From positions 3,239,133 through 3,303,132 of the forward strand of contig NZ_CP050265.1 in NCBI RefSeq assembly GCF_011765465.1: a stretch of DNA of 64,000 bases, written 5' to 3'. A model generated the notes under the pieces. It was not told where the DNA came from, made no database searches, and saw only the letters and a list, made by a program, of their open reading frames with translations. This document shows positions 9,578-21,101 of the stretch, one piece after another (the stretch's first letter is position 1; each line of letters begins with the position of its first letter). Source of the stretch: Erythrobacter sp. GTDB taxonomy: Bacteria; Pseudomonadota; Alphaproteobacteria; Sphingomonadales; Sphingomonadaceae. The translations under genes and the position numbers were made by a program.

Positions 9578-9955
9578 GCGTTCCCGCGACCTGTCGGCAA
9601 AGGGCATCCCGTCATGGACAGACGGGAGGTTCGGCTAGCCCCAAGGTTGTGTGGCGGTTGCGGGACAAGGCACGCACCCTGCGAACGAAGGCGGCTACTC
9701 GGGTGTGTTGGGGCTGATGAAGCCGTCGGCTTCGAAACCGGCTTTCTTCGCCCCCCAAGCAAGCCCTTGAAAGGTTCCAGTCGCATCCATTCCCTGCCGC
9801 TTCTGATCGCAAGCGGCATGATAGCTTTTTCCCGGGGGTGCTGCGTCGATGCTGTGCTGGGTGACAGTGGCCGTAAAACGAATGGAAGTTACCGCATCAT
9901 AGGCTGTCTTGCGAAGGGCCAAGCTGAAGTGCCGATCGCCGCCTTTCCCCACTTG
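9578..9955. other. 378-bp intergenic region between ppsA and a chemoreceptor
   Basis: No gene can be supported here. Short open frames exist on both strands but none has a ribosome site or recognisable family motif. The one clear structure is a small hairpin just past ppsA: CCCGTC at 9608-9613 pairs with GACGGG at 9621-9626 around a seven-base loop, possibly part of the ppsA transcript end, but without a T-run. The base composition is slightly less GC-rich than the flanking genes, as expected for noncoding DNA. Confidence 0.5.
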
Positions 9956-11314
9956 TCAGGCGGCGAGCGCATCGGGCGGCGGTTCCTCGCCCGCCCGGCC
10001 GGCTCCGGTCGAGAAGACCCCGACCTCACCCGCCAGTTCGTCCGCCGAACGGTAAAGGTCGCGGGCGATCTGTGAGCTTTCCTCGACCATCGCCGCGTTG
10101 CGATGCGACAGCTTGTCGAGATGCTGCATCGCAAGGCTGATCTCGCCCACCGTGCCCGATTGCTCGTCGAGCATCCCGACCAGCGTATCGAGCCGCCCGG
10201 CGATGGTCTCGATCCGCTCGAACATCGCCTCGATCGTCTCGCCCGCGCCGCGCACCGTGCCGACGCCGTCCTCGATATGGCGGGAATTCTCCGTGATGAG
10301 CGCGCGCACCTCGCCCGCCGACTGCGCGCTGCGCTGGGCGAGCGCGCGGACTTCCTCGGCGACGACGGCGAAACCGCGCCCGGTCTCGCCCGCGCGGGCC
10401 GCCTCGACCCCGGCGTTCAGGGCCAGCATATTGGTCTGGAAGGCGATGTCCTCGATCACACCGACGATGTCGGAAATCTTCCGCGATGAGCCCTCGATAT
10501 GGTCCATCGAGGCGATCGCGCCGCGCACGACCTCGCTGCTCGCCGCGCGGGTGCCGCGGGCTTCCTCCATCACGTCGCGCATCGCGTGGGCCTGTTCGAG
10601 CGTGCCCGATGCATTGGAGCGGAACTGTTCCATCGCCGCCGCCGTCTGTTCGACCGTCGCGGCTTCGTTGGCGCTGCATTCGGCGAGCGAGGCGGACATC
10701 TCGCTGACCTTCTCGCCCTGTCCCTTGAGGTCGTTGCTCGCCGCCTGCACCCGCACCATGGCCGCGGCGATCCGGCGGCAGGCCTGGACGAAGGCACTGG
10801 CGAGCGCGTCGAATTCCTCGATCCCCGCCGGCGGCACGCGCTGGTCGAGCTCGCCCTTCTCGAAGCGTTCCATCGCGGCGACAATGTTCCTGAGCGCGCG
10901 CCGCGCCGGGGTCACGTCGGTCGCGATCTTGACCACGCGCACGATATTGCCCGCGGTGTCGCGCACCGGGCCGTAGGTCGCCTGGATCCAGATTTCGCGG
11001 CCCGACTTTGTCACGCGCGGATAGCGCGCGGTGAAGCTGCGGCCCGAGGCAAGGTCGTCCCAGAAGCGGCGGTATTCCTCGCTCGTGCGGACCTCCTCGG
11101 AGCAGAACATCCGGTGATGCTGGCCGACGATTTCGGCAAGGTCGTAGCCGACCGCCTCGCAGAACGCTGCGTTCGCGTCGATGACGATACCCTCGGGCGT
11201 GAACTGGATGACGGCCTGCGTCGTCTTGACCAGTTGCAGCAGCGCCCGGTCGAATTCCTGCCCGAGCCGTCCGCCCGCGGCTGCCTTGGCGATCCCGCCC
11301 TTTAGCAATCCCAT
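9956..11314 (-). CDS. Soluble PAS-domain methyl-accepting chemotaxis protein
   Basis: A 452-residue chemoreceptor without any membrane segment. Residues about 25-145 form a PAS/PAC sensor ([19 protein letters not shown], then [20 protein letters not shown]), similar to Aer/BdlA-type cytoplasmic PAS domains that bind haem or flavin. A linker follows, then the MCP signalling hairpin with the near-invariant tip [19 protein letters not shown] followed by [18 protein letters not shown]. The family controls the CheA kinase. The start at 11314 is chosen because GGAGG lies just upstream; upstream codons in the open frame read like noncoding DNA. No other chemotaxis gene is nearby. It diverges from the efflux operon, with 218 bp between the two start codons. 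Confidence 0.92.
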   Translation of the reverse strand: MGLLKGGIAKAAAGGRLGQEFDRALLQLVKTTQAVIQFTPEGIVIDANAAFCEAVGYDLAEIVGQHHRMFCSEEVRTSEEYRRFWDDLASGRSFTARYPRVTKSGREIWIQATYGPVRDTAGNIVRVVKIATDVTPARRALRNIVAAMERFEKGELDQRVPPAGIEEFDALASAFVQACRRIAAAMVRVQAASNDLKGQGEKVSEMSASLAECSANEAATVEQTAAAMEQFRSNASGTLEQAHAMRDVMEEARGTRAASSEVVRGAIASMDHIEGSSRKISDIVGVIEDIAFQTNMLALNAGVEAARAGETGRGFAVVAEEVRALAQRSAQSAGEVRALITENSRHIEDGVGTVRGAGETIEAMFERIETIAGRLDTLVGMLDEQSGTVGEISLAMQHLDKLSHRNAAMVEESSQIARDLYRSADELAGEVGVFSTGAGRAGEEPPPDALAA

Positions 11315-11532
11315 TCCCAATACCTCCACGATCCCCGGTTCTGCAGACCTCTTTCCGCTCGTGCGTTCCGATCCCGCCCCTTGCCTTGCCGGTAAGCGGT
11401 TAGGATCGGGGCAAGGGCGCACACCGCAATTTCCCCTGTCCCTGCGGGAATGAAGCGGCGCGCGCGGGAACCCGGAGCCGCCCTTGCGGTTCCATTGAGT
11501 CATACCTGTTTCAGACCGTTCCGCCCGACATC

Positions 11533-12585
11533 ATGCGCCTTATCCTGTTCTTCGCGGCGTGCCTGCTGCTCGCCGCCTGTTCCGCTGAAAACGATATGCG
11601 GCCCGACCGTTCGGTCGCCGTGATCGCCGAGCCCGTTGGCTTCCTGCCCGAGGAAGCCGTGGTCGAGGCGATCGGCACGGCGCGCGCGGCGCAGACGGCG
11701 GAGCTTTATCCCGAGGCGGCGGGAGAGGTCGTTGCGGTGCGTTTTGCCCCCGGCGATTACGTCCGCGCGGGCGCGCCGCTGGTCGAACTCGAAGCGCGCG
11801 CCGAGCGGCTGGCACTCAAACTCGCCGAGGTGCGGGTCGAGGAGGCCGAGCAATTGCTCGCCCGCTACCGCCGGATCGAGGACACCGGCGCGCTGTCGGA
11901 AAGCCAGATCGAGGCGGGCGAGACCGCGCTCGCCGCCGCCCGGATCGAGCGCGACCAGGCCGCCGACGCGCTTGCCGAGCGGACCGTGCGCGCGCCGTTC
12001 TCGGGCCATATCGGCTTCACCGAGGTTGATGTCGGCGACCGCATCACGCCCACCACGCTGATCGCCCAGCTCGACCGGCGCGACCGGCTGTTCGTTGAAT
12101 TCAACGCGCCCGAGGCGGTGTTCCAGCGGCTCGGCGAGGGAACCAGCGTCGAACTCGTCCCCTTTTCCGAACCCGAACGCACCATCACGGCCCCGATCCG
12201 TGCGCGCGACACGGCGATCCAGCAGGACCAGCGCAGCTACCGCCTGCGCGCCGTGATCGCCAATGAAGGCGACCGCTACCGCCCCGGCATGAGCTTCACC
12301 GTGCGCTACACCGACCGCGGGCGGATGCGCGCCGCCGTGCCCGAAGCGGCGGTGGTGTGGGGCGGGGAGGGCTCCTCGGTCTTCGCGGTGCGGGACGGCA
12401 AGGCCGTGCGCGTCCCCGTCACCATCGCCGCGCGCCGCGACGGGCTGGCGCTGGTCGATGCCGAGCTCGAAGAGGGCGCGCTGGTGATCGCAGAGGGCGT
12501 GCAGAAGGTGCGCGAGGGGCAGGCGGTCGAACTGGTCGAGCCGCGCGAGCGCGAGGCGGCGGAAGTCGAGGCGGCGGCCGGATGA
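11533..12585 (+). CDS. RND efflux periplasmic adaptor lipoprotein
   Basis: A 350-residue membrane-fusion (HlyD/AcrA-type) adaptor, first gene of an RND efflux operon. The N-terminus is a lipoprotein signal ending in LLLAAC with Cys16 as the lipidation site. It has a biotinyl-lipoyl half motif (AGEVVAVRFAPGDYVRAGAPLVELEAR), an alpha-helical hairpin (about residues 95-155), the second lipoyl half (RAPFSGHIGFTEVDVGDRI) and beta-barrel/membrane-proximal domains. It links the inner-membrane pump to the outer-membrane channel. The ATG has no strong ribosome site. Its TGA overlaps the next gene's ATG (ATGA at 12582-12585), so translation is coupled. The substrate cannot be read from the sequence. 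Confidence 0.92.
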   Translation: MRLILFFAACLLLAACSAENDMRPDRSVAVIAEPVGFLPEEAVVEAIGTARAAQTAELYPEAAGEVVAVRFAPGDYVRAGAPLVELEARAERLALKLAEVRVEEAEQLLARYRRIEDTGALSESQIEAGETALAAARIERDQAADALAERTVRAPFSGHIGFTEVDVGDRITPTTLIAQLDRRDRLFVEFNAPEAVFQRLGEGTSVELVPFSEPERTITAPIRARDTAIQQDQRSYRLRAVIANEGDRYRPGMSFTVRYTDRGRMRAAVPEAAVVWGGEGSSVFAVRDGKAVRVPVTIAARRDGLALVDAELEEGALVIAEGVQKVREGQAVELVEPREREAAEVEAAAG

Positions 12586-15500
12586 CGGAAAAGACCGACC
12601 TGCCCATGCTCGCGGTCAAGCGGCCGCTGTTCATCATGGTTCTGAACCTGCTGATCGTGATCGCGGGGGCCGCCGCGCTGCTCGGCACCGAGGTGCGCGA
12701 ACTGCCCAATGTCGACCGGCCGATCGTGACCGTGTCGGCGACCCTGCCGGGCGCTGCGCCCGAGACGATGGATTCCGAAGTCACCTCCGTCCTTGAAAAC
12801 GCCGCCGCGCGCGTCAACGGCGTGCGCCAGATCCGGAGCTCGAGCGAGGAGAACAACACCCGCATCCGCGTCGAATTCACCCCCGGCACGGACCTCGACG
12901 CGGCTGCCAGCGACATCCGCGAAGCGGTCAGCCGGGTCACGCGCGAACTGCCCGACCGGCTCGAACAGGTGCGCGTCGTCAAGGCCGACGAGGACGCGCA
13001 GTCGATCATGACGCTGGCCGTGTCGAGCAACGCCTATGACGCGATGGACCTTACCCGGATCGTCGAGAACGACATCATCCCCGAACTGCTCGCGGCAGAC
13101 GGCGTCGCCAGCATCGACACTTTCGGCACGCGCGAGCGGCAGCTTCGCGTCGCGGTCGATCCCGCCCGGCTCGCGCGCTATTCGCTGACCATGAGCGATG
13201 TGGCGGGCGCGCTCGAACAGGCGCCGTTCGATACGCCGGTGGGCTCCTTCCGCTCCGACCGCCAGCAATTGCTCGTGCGGGCCGAGGCCAAGGCGGCGGA
13301 TCCGGAACGGATCGATGCGGTCGTGATCCGCGATGAAGTCACCATCGGCGACGTGGCGGAGACCTATTTCGCGCCCGCCGACGCGGAAAGCTATGTGCGT
13401 CTCGACGGTGAGCCGGTCATCGGCCTCGGCGTGATCCGGCAGGCCAATTCGAACACCATCGCGATTTCGGACGCGATCCGCGCGGCGACCGAGCGGCTCG
13501 ACGAGCGGTTCGAGGACATCGACATCCGCGTCATCGCCGATGATGCCGTGTTCATCTCGACCTCGGTGCGCGAGGTGATCGTGACGCTCGCCTTCACCGT
13601 CGCGGTCGTGGTGCTGACGATCTGGCTGTTCTTCGGCCATGCCAGGCCGACGCTCATTCCCAGCACGGCCATTCCCATCGCGCTGGTCGGGGTGGTGTCC
13701 GGCATCTGGCTGTTCGGCTTCTCGATCAACCTTTTGACCCTGCTCGCCATCGTGCTCGCCACGGGTCTTATCGTCGACGATGCCATCGTCGTCCTCGAGA
13801 ACGCGCAGCGGCTCCAGAAGGAGGAGGGGCTGGGGCGCAAGGCGTCGGCGGTGCTGGGCACGCGGCAGGTCTATTTCGCGGTGATCGCGACGACGGCGGT
13901 GCTGGTCTCGGTCTTCGTGCCGATCAGCTTCCTGCCGTCCGAGACCGGCCGCCTGTTCCGCGAATTCGGCTTCGTCCTTGCGATCGCGGTGATCCTGTCG
14001 ACCTTCGTCGCGGTCAGCCTCGTCCCCGCGCTGGCGGCGAAGATCGACCTTGCGGGCGAGGGCGCGGACCCGAACCCGCGGTTGCAAGCCATCGCGAGCC
14101 GCTTTGCCGAGCGTTACCGCCACGGTGTCGAGCGCGCCATCGCGCGACCCTGGGTGACGGTCGGCCTCTCGCTCCTCGCGGTGGTCGGGGCGGGGCTGCT
14201 CTACACCCAGCTCGACGAGGAACTGGTCCCGGACGAGGACCGCGCGACTTTCTATGTCTGGGCGAGCGGGCCGGACGGTGTGGGCCTCGCCTTCATGGAC
14301 CGCGAGATGGACGAGATCGAGGCGGTGCTCGAACCCTATGTCGAAAGCGGCGAGATCGAGAGCACGCTTTCCATCGTCGGGCGCTACGATCCCAACCGGG
14401 TGCAGGTCACCGCGAACCTCGCCGACTGGGACGAGCGGGCGCGCAGCCAGTCGGAAATCGTCGAGGAAGTGAGCGAACCGCTCGGCCGCCTGCCCGGTTC
14501 GCGCGCCTCGGCACGCGGACGCAGCACGCTGTCGGGCGGCTGGGGCAGGGGCGGCGGGCTGCAGGTCGCGCTGACGGGCGACAATTACGAGGGCATATAC
14601 GCCTCGGCCCGCGCGCTGTCGGACGCCATCGCCACGCAGTCGGACATTCTTTCGGACCCTGAGATTTCCTACCAGCCGACCCAGCCGCAGCTTTCGATCG
14701 AAATCGACCGCCGCCGCGCGGCCGATCTCGGCGTCGACCTGTCGGACGTGGCGACGACCTTGCAGGCTATGGTCGACGGGCTCGAAGTGGTCGATCTCAA
14801 CGTCGACGACCAGGCGATCCCGGTCTTCCTCACCGCCGAGACTGTGGCGATCACCCGGCCCGCCGATCTCGGCAATCTCTACGTGCGCGCGGGAAGCGGG
14901 GCGCTGGTGCCCGTCTCCTCGCTCACCCGCTTCGCCGAGGAAGGCGTCGCGGCCGAACTCGACCGCACCGAACAGCGCCGCGCGATCGAGGTCGAAGCCG
15001 CGATCGCGCCCGGCACCCCGCTCGCCGATGCGGTGGCGGAAATCGAGCGGCTGGCGGAGGAGGCGCTGGCCGAGGACATCGACATGATCCTGCAGGGCGA
15101 GGCGGAGCAATTGGAGGAAAGCTCGAACGAATTGCTGCTGACCTATGCCTTCGCGCTGCTGATCGTCTTCCTCGTCCTCGTCGCGCAGTTTGAAAGCCTC
15201 GCGAGCCCCTTCGTTATCCTCGCCTCGATCCCCTTCGCGCTGGCGGCGGCGATCTATGCGCTGTTCCTGTCGGGAACCTCGCTCAACATCTATTCGCAGA
15301 TCGGGCTGGTCATGCTGATCGGGCTGATGGCGAAGAACGGCATCCTGATGGTCGAATTCGCCGACCAGAAGCGCGAGGGCGGGGCCGCGGTGCGCGAGGC
15401 CATTGCCGAGGCCGCCGCGATCCGCCTGCGCCCCATCGCGATGACGCTGATCTCCACCGTGCTGGGCGCGGTCCCGCTGGTGCTGGCGAGCGGGGCGGGG

Positions 15501-15707
15501 GCGGAAGCGCGGCAGGCGATCGGCTGGGTGATCTTCGGTGGGCTTGGCATCGCGGCGGTGTTCACCTTGTTCCTCGTGCCGGCGCTCTACACGCTGATCG
15601 CTCCGCTGACGAAGCCGCGGAGCGTCGACCTCGCCCGGTTCCGGCGCGAAATGGGCGAGGGCGAAGGGGGCCGAGAGAGCGCCGCCCCTTCCGGGGCGGC
15701 GGCATGA
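12582..15707 (+). CDS. RND efflux pump inner-membrane transporter
   Basis: A 1041-residue AcrB/MexB-type (HAE1-like) proton-driven drug or solvent efflux pump. It opens with a membrane helix (LFIMVLNLLIVIAGAAALL) followed by the porter domain motif LPNVDRPIVTV, and contains two large periplasmic loops and two six-helix bundles; GLIVDDAIVVLENAQR in TM4 supplies the proton-relay Asp pair (DD), and GLMAKNGILMVEFA in TM10/11 is the family signature. The start is the ATG overlapping the adaptor stop, so a longer in-frame extension back to 12357 is rejected. Length is normal for the family. The 3' end overlaps the outer-membrane factor gene by ATGA. Confidence 0.94.
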   Translation: MTEKTDLPMLAVKRPLFIMVLNLLIVIAGAAALLGTEVRELPNVDRPIVTVSATLPGAAPETMDSEVTSVLENAAARVNGVRQIRSSSEENNTRIRVEFTPGTDLDAAASDIREAVSRVTRELPDRLEQVRVVKADEDAQSIMTLAVSSNAYDAMDLTRIVENDIIPELLAADGVASIDTFGTRERQLRVAVDPARLARYSLTMSDVAGALEQAPFDTPVGSFRSDRQQLLVRAEAKAADPERIDAVVIRDEVTIGDVAETYFAPADAESYVRLDGEPVIGLGVIRQANSNTIAISDAIRAATERLDERFEDIDIRVIADDAVFISTSVREVIVTLAFTVAVVVLTIWLFFGHARPTLIPSTAIPIALVGVVSGIWLFGFSINLLTLLAIVLATGLIVDDAIVVLENAQRLQKEEGLGRKASAVLGTRQVYFAVIATTAVLVSVFVPISFLPSETGRLFREFGFVLAIAVILSTFVAVSLVPALAAKIDLAGEGADPNPRLQAIASRFAERYRHGVERAIARPWVTVGLSLLAVVGAGLLYTQLDEELVPDEDRATFYVWASGPDGVGLAFMDREMDEIEAVLEPYVESGEIESTLSIVGRYDPNRVQVTANLADWDERARSQSEIVEEVSEPLGRLPGSRASARGRSTLSGGWGRGGGLQVALTGDNYEGIYASARALSDAIATQSDILSDPEISYQPTQPQLSIEIDRRRAADLGVDLSDVATTLQAMVDGLEVVDLNVDDQAIPVFLTAETVAITRPADLGNLYVRAGSGALVPVSSLTRFAEEGVAAELDRTEQRRAIEVEAAIAPGTPLADAVAEIERLAEEALAEDIDMILQGEAEQLEESSNELLLTYAFALLIVFLVLVAQFESLASPFVILASIPFALAAAIYALFLSGTSLNIYSQIGLVMLIGLMAKNGILMVEFADQKREGGAAVREAIAEAAAIRLRPIAMTLISTVLGAVPLVLASGAGAEARQAIGWVIFGGLGIAAVFTLFLVPALYTLIAPLTKPRSVDLARFRREMGEGEGGRESAAPSGAAA

Positions 15708-17086
15708 GGCGCGCGCTCGCCTGTGCCGGGCTCGCCCTGCTCGCGGGCTGCGTCTCACCCGACATCCCCGAGGTCGAGCCTGCGTCGGGCATCGCACTGC
15801 CGGACGACTATTTCGCCGATTCGCGCCCGCCCGCAGGGCTCGATGCGGCGTGGTGGCAAGGCTTCGGCGAGGCGGAACTCGATGCGGCTGTCGAGGAGGC
15901 GCTTTCCCGCAACCGCACGCTCGAGGCGGCGCGCGCGCGCCTTGCGGCGGCGCGCGCGGTGCTGCGCGCGGAAGAGGCGGATTTCCTGCCGACGGTGGAC
16001 GGCGACGTGGCGTTCGGCGGGTCGGTGGACGATGGCGGCGGGGTGCTGGACGAGGCGAGCGCGGGGCTTGGCGGGGTGTGGACGATCGATCTCAACGGGC
16101 GGCTGTCGGCGGAACGGGCCGAGGCGCTCGCGGGCGTGCAGGCTTCCGAATATTTCCTCGCCGACCGCCGCCGCCTCGTCGCCTCGGCGGTGGCCAACCG
16201 CTTCGTCGAACTGCGCCGCACCGGCGCGCGGCTGCGGCTGCTCGACCAGTCCGCCGATCTCCAGCGCCAGACCCTGCGCATCGTGCAATTGCGCGAGGAG
16301 GCGGGCCTGTCCTCCAATTTCGACGTGCGCCGCGCCGCCGCCGACCTGTCGCGCACGCTCGCGCAGAGAGGCCCGCTGCTGCTCGCCCGCGCGCGCGCCG
16401 CCAATGCGCTTTCGGTCCTGACCGGCGAGCCGCCCGCCCCCGTGCCCGAAGCGGACGGAAGCGAGGACATCCCCGACTATGCGCGCGGCCCCGCGATCGG
16501 GCTGCCCGCCGACCTGCTGCGCGCGCGGCCCGACCTGCTGCTCGCCGAAGCCGACATCGCCGCTGCCGCCGCGCGCGTCGGAATCGAGCGGGCCGATCTG
16601 CTGCCCGCGCTGTCTCTGCCGGGCTTCGTCACGCTGGGCGACGGGAGCGTCGATGGGCTGTTTTCGCAGGCCATCGCCGGGCTTTCCGCAGTGCTCGGCG
16701 TGCCGATCCTCGACGGCGGCCGCCGCCGCGCCGAAATCGCCGCCGCCGAGGCCGGGCTGGACGCGGCGCTCGCCGATTACCGGCAGGTATTGCTCGAAAG
16801 CCTCGCCGACGTCGAAAGCGCGCTGGTCGCGATCCGCAGCGCCGAGGACCGCCGCGACGAACTCGCCACCGCGGTCGCGGAAAGCGAGGCCGCCTTCGAG
16901 CAGTCCAATGCGCTCTACCGCGAAGGGCTCGCCTCGCTGTTCGACGTGCTCGACGTGCAGCGCCAGCTGATCGGCAGCCGCGAGGCGCTGATCGATGCCG
17001 AGGCGAGCCTCGCGCAGGCCTATATCGACCTCTTCACCGCGACCGGCGCGCCCGCCGATGCTCCGGCCGACGCGCCGCCCGCCTGA
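15704..17086 (+). CDS. NodT-family outer-membrane efflux factor
   Basis: A 460-residue TolC-like outer-membrane channel lipoprotein. The signal peptide ends in LALLAGC (Cys16), followed by the NodT-family opening DDYFADSRPPAGLDAAWWQGFG. Two long helical repeats typical of the outer-membrane factor family follow (residues about 55-240 and 270-450) with the hallmark GLPADLLRARPDLLLAEADI and a later ADYRQVLLESLADVESAL. It completes a tripartite efflux system with the two upstream genes; the start overlaps the pump stop by ATGA, so all three are translationally coupled. The C-terminus ends in a short Ala/Pro/Asp tail. It converges on the peptidase gene with only 3 bp between stops. Confidence 0.92.
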   Translation: MRRALACAGLALLAGCVSPDIPEVEPASGIALPDDYFADSRPPAGLDAAWWQGFGEAELDAAVEEALSRNRTLEAARARLAAARAVLRAEEADFLPTVDGDVAFGGSVDDGGGVLDEASAGLGGVWTIDLNGRLSAERAEALAGVQASEYFLADRRRLVASAVANRFVELRRTGARLRLLDQSADLQRQTLRIVQLREEAGLSSNFDVRRAAADLSRTLAQRGPLLLARARAANALSVLTGEPPAPVPEADGSEDIPDYARGPAIGLPADLLRARPDLLLAEADIAAAAARVGIERADLLPALSLPGFVTLGDGSVDGLFSQAIAGLSAVLGVPILDGGRRRAEIAAAEAGLDAALADYRQVLLESLADVESALVAIRSAEDRRDELATAVAESEAAFEQSNALYREGLASLFDVLDVQRQLIGSREALIDAEASLAQAYIDLFTATGAPADAPADAPPA

Positions 17087-17089
17087 GCC

Positions 17090-19738
17090 TCAGCGCACCC
17101 GCGAGGGCGCCACCAGCACCGCGTTGGCGATCATGAGGTCGAGCCCGTCGAGATAGGCGCGGGTCGCTGGATCATGCGCGAAGCCGATGGTCAGCCCCTC
17201 GCCCGTTTCCTGCGCCATGAGGAAGGGCTTGAACGCGAGCTGGCGGCGGTTCTCCTCCCAGACGTGACCCGACGCGACCAGCGCATCGGCCGGGGCGAAG
17301 CGCATCACGTTGGTCCCTGCTGCGCGGTCGAGCGGGTTGTAGATGAGCGACCCGCTGGCGAGCACCACGGCGCCCTCGTCATAGCCTGCGGACAGGAAAT
17401 GTTCCGTGTCGGCAACCGTTTCGAGCAGCGCGCCGGGCAGGGTGTCGGGCAGGGCTTCCTCGTCCCTGATCGCCTCGCGGTATTCCGCCTCGCTGACGAT
17501 TTCCGAACCCTTGGCGAGCGGCCTTTCGGCCCCGCCTTCCTCCGCGCCGTCCTCATCCGCGAACGGGTCGCGGCCCAGCGCCACTTCGCGCTTGACCGAG
17601 AGGAGCGGGGTGTCGCCCTCGCTGAACGCGCCGAGGCTGTCGCCCACCGCGACCAGCACCCCGCCGCGCTCGACGAAGGCGCGGATGGTCTTCATTCCCC
17701 CTTCGCCGAGCCGCGCCGCGGGATCGCCGTCAGGGACGATCAGCGCGTCGTATTCGGCAAGGTCGGCGCCGGCGAAACGGTCGGTGCGGATCGGGACCAC
17801 CGGCAGGCCGAGCCGGCGTTCGAGGACATAGCGCATCGCGCCCGCGCTCAATTGCGACACGCCCTCGTCCCACGCCATCGCGACTTTCGGCAGGGTCAGC
17901 CGGACGAAGGCTTCGGAGCCGAGATTGGGCCCGTCCTCGACCCAGCCCGATTCCAGCGCGACGGTATGAGCGCCGACTTCGCGGGCGAGTTCGGCAAGGC
18001 GCGCCATGCGCTGCGGATCGTTCGCGCCCGCCGGGAAGACGACCGTGCCGCGCGGGAAGCTGCGTCCCTCGGCGGCGAAAGCCTCGTCCGTGACGCGCGC
18101 CTCGATCCCATCGCGCAGGGCGAGCGTGACGAGCCGCGCCTGTCCGCTGTCGGTCCACGGCACGGCCACGGCGAAGCTGCCCGCGCCTTGTGCGACCGGC
18201 GCGATCGGCGCGTCGGCGGCGAGCGGGTCGCCCGAAGCCGCGCCGCAGACGGCAACCTCGACGCCCGACATCAGCCCGACCGACCACGCGGTGACGTCAT
18301 AGAGTTCGTGCGGCAGGTCCTGCGCGCGGCGGCGCTCCTGCTCGCTTAGAAACGCGCGCGGCAGGGGCGTGTCGCGGTCGAGCAGGCTCTTCGCCAGCCG
18401 CGCGGCGGGCTGGGCCTGCGGGACGGCGAGATAGCCTTGCGGGTAGGTCCGCCCGCAGGCGCTCGCCGGGCCGCCCTGGCGCAGCACCGCGATGCCCTGC
18501 GCGGCGAGGCGGCGGCCGAGCGCCTCGGCGTTCCAGCGGCGCTCGCCAAGGTCGATCACCCACGCCCCTTTGCCCGCCGCGCCGCGTGCATTGGCGGCGC
18601 GGTATTCGGTGAAATCGGAAAGGAAGCGCGCGGCGTTGTCGGCCACCGCCTCGGCGGTCGAAAGGCTTGCGACGAAGTGGTTGCGCACCCCGTCGGCATA
18701 GGTTAGCACGGTCCCGTCGCGGCGCTCCCAGACGAGCCCGCGCGCCGAGCCCTGTTCGTAAGTGCTCCCGATCGCGCCCTGGTGGGTGTTCCAAGTGTCG
18801 CCGTAGCCGGGATAGAACAGGTCATAGACCTCGCGCGTGAAATAGGGCTCGCCCATGGCATCGAAATAGCGCGCGTTGTTGCGCCCGATGATGTCGTAGG
18901 CGCGCTGCTGGGCGGCGGTGATGTTGGGATTGACCGGCTCGGCGGCGGGGCTGAAGAAATAGGTCTCGTCCCCGCCCATTTCGTGCAGGTCGACGACGAC
19001 GACCGGGTTCCATTCTCGGATCGCGGCGACCTTGCCGCGGGTTTCGGGCTGAGACAAAGTGAACCAGTCGCGGTTGAGGTCGAACATATAGTGGTTGACC
19101 CGCCCGCTCGGCCACGGCTCGTCGTGCTCGGCGGCCTGGCGGTCGGCTGCGGGCGCGATGCCTTTCGCGGCGCGGAAGCGGTTGACGAAGCGCGCGCGCC
19201 CGTCCGGGTTCTGCAGCGGGTCGATGACGAGGATGGTTTCGGCGAGGATCTTCGCCGCGCGCGGATCGTCGGTTGCCGCGAGCAGGTGGTAGGCGGTCAT
19301 CAGCGCGGCGTCGGTCGAGGAGATCTCGTTGCCGTGGACGCTGTAGGCGAGCCAGGTGACGGGGATCGCCGCGCCATTGCCGGGCCGGCCGGCGGCGATG
19401 GTCTGGAGATCGGCCCGGATCGCATCGAGCCGCGCCATGTTGTCGGGCGCGGTGAGGATCGCATAGACCAGCGGACGGCCTTCCCAGCTTCGCGCATATT
19501 CGACCAGCCGGATCCGGTCGGGCGCGGCTTCGGCGAGCGTCTTGAGGTAGCGCATCGCCTCGTCCGGCGAGGTGATCCGCTCGCCCGGCGCATGGCCGAC
19601 CGTGTCGGCCAGAGTCGGGATCGCCGGGTCGAAATCGCCTTCGAGAAAGGATTGCGCGTGCACCGGCGCGGGAAAAAGCGATCCCGCCAGGATCAGGGCG
19701 GCGGCGATCAGGGCGTGGACGCCCGGCATTGTGTTCAT
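17090..19738 (-). CDS. Secreted M14-family zinc metallopeptidase
   Basis: An 882-residue exported protein with a Sec signal peptide (residues 1-29, ending PVHAQ) and an M14 carboxypeptidase-type domain in the first 350 residues. Zinc ligands are visible as HGNE (His135, Glu138) and VDLHEMGGDE (His252); the family motif DLNRDW is at 220-225. The remaining 450 residues include a region reading IVPDGDPAARLGEGGMKTIRAFVERGG, like a glutamine-amidotransferase-type fold often found C-terminal in this large M14 subgroup. It probably digests peptides in the periplasm or outside. The start is at 19738, giving a proper signal peptide; the open frame extends further upstream without a signal. It diverges from the protochlorophyllide reductase gene, with 190 bp between starts. 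Confidence 0.88.
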   Translation of the reverse strand: MNTMPGVHALIAAALILAGSLFPAPVHAQSFLEGDFDPAIPTLADTVGHAPGERITSPDEAMRYLKTLAEAAPDRIRLVEYARSWEGRPLVYAILTAPDNMARLDAIRADLQTIAAGRPGNGAAIPVTWLAYSVHGNEISSTDAALMTAYHLLAATDDPRAAKILAETILVIDPLQNPDGRARFVNRFRAAKGIAPAADRQAAEHDEPWPSGRVNHYMFDLNRDWFTLSQPETRGKVAAIREWNPVVVVDLHEMGGDETYFFSPAAEPVNPNITAAQQRAYDIIGRNNARYFDAMGEPYFTREVYDLFYPGYGDTWNTHQGAIGSTYEQGSARGLVWERRDGTVLTYADGVRNHFVASLSTAEAVADNAARFLSDFTEYRAANARGAAGKGAWVIDLGERRWNAEALGRRLAAQGIAVLRQGGPASACGRTYPQGYLAVPQAQPAARLAKSLLDRDTPLPRAFLSEQERRRAQDLPHELYDVTAWSVGLMSGVEVAVCGAASGDPLAADAPIAPVAQGAGSFAVAVPWTDSGQARLVTLALRDGIEARVTDEAFAAEGRSFPRGTVVFPAGANDPQRMARLAELAREVGAHTVALESGWVEDGPNLGSEAFVRLTLPKVAMAWDEGVSQLSAGAMRYVLERRLGLPVVPIRTDRFAGADLAEYDALIVPDGDPAARLGEGGMKTIRAFVERGGVLVAVGDSLGAFSEGDTPLLSVKREVALGRDPFADEDGAEEGGAERPLAKGSEIVSEAEYREAIRDEEALPDTLPGALLETVADTEHFLSAGYDEGAVVLASGSLIYNPLDRAAGTNVMRFAPADALVASGHVWEENRRQLAFKPFLMAQETGEGLTIGFAHDPATRAYLDGLDLMIANAVLVAPSRVR

Positions 19739-19856
19739 GTCTGTCCCCGGTTGGTTCTGCGACCCTGGCTGCGAAGCGTTCGGTTGCGCGATCTCCGCAG
19801 GCCGGCCCCCGTGTGATGCCAAGATGAAGCGCGCCTGCCAATCCCGCTTTTCTTGA

Positions 19857-20912
<1,056 letters not shown>

Positions 20913-21101
20913 AATCGGGCGGGTGTGGCATTTATGCCTGCATTCGCCAAACCGCTGAAAACGCGGCCCTCTCGCCCCCCGTGTGACGAGAGCATGGCAG
21001 TGGTCGCATAAGCGCCGTCGAAGCGTCACCGAGCGGTCGCTCGCGCGTCAAGATCACCGCCTAACGGCCCCCTCGTGACCGTTTCCACGAGGGGGAATTT
21101 C

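Noticed and set aside
9614..9952. Small open frames on both strands after ppsA
   Set aside because: No ribosome site, no recognisable protein and overlapping each other; treated as noncoding.
12306..15797. Open frame of more than 1100 codons antisense to the RND pump genes
   Set aside because: High-GC shadow of a real gene: low-complexity Arg/Asp/His-rich product, no ribosome site and no family motif.
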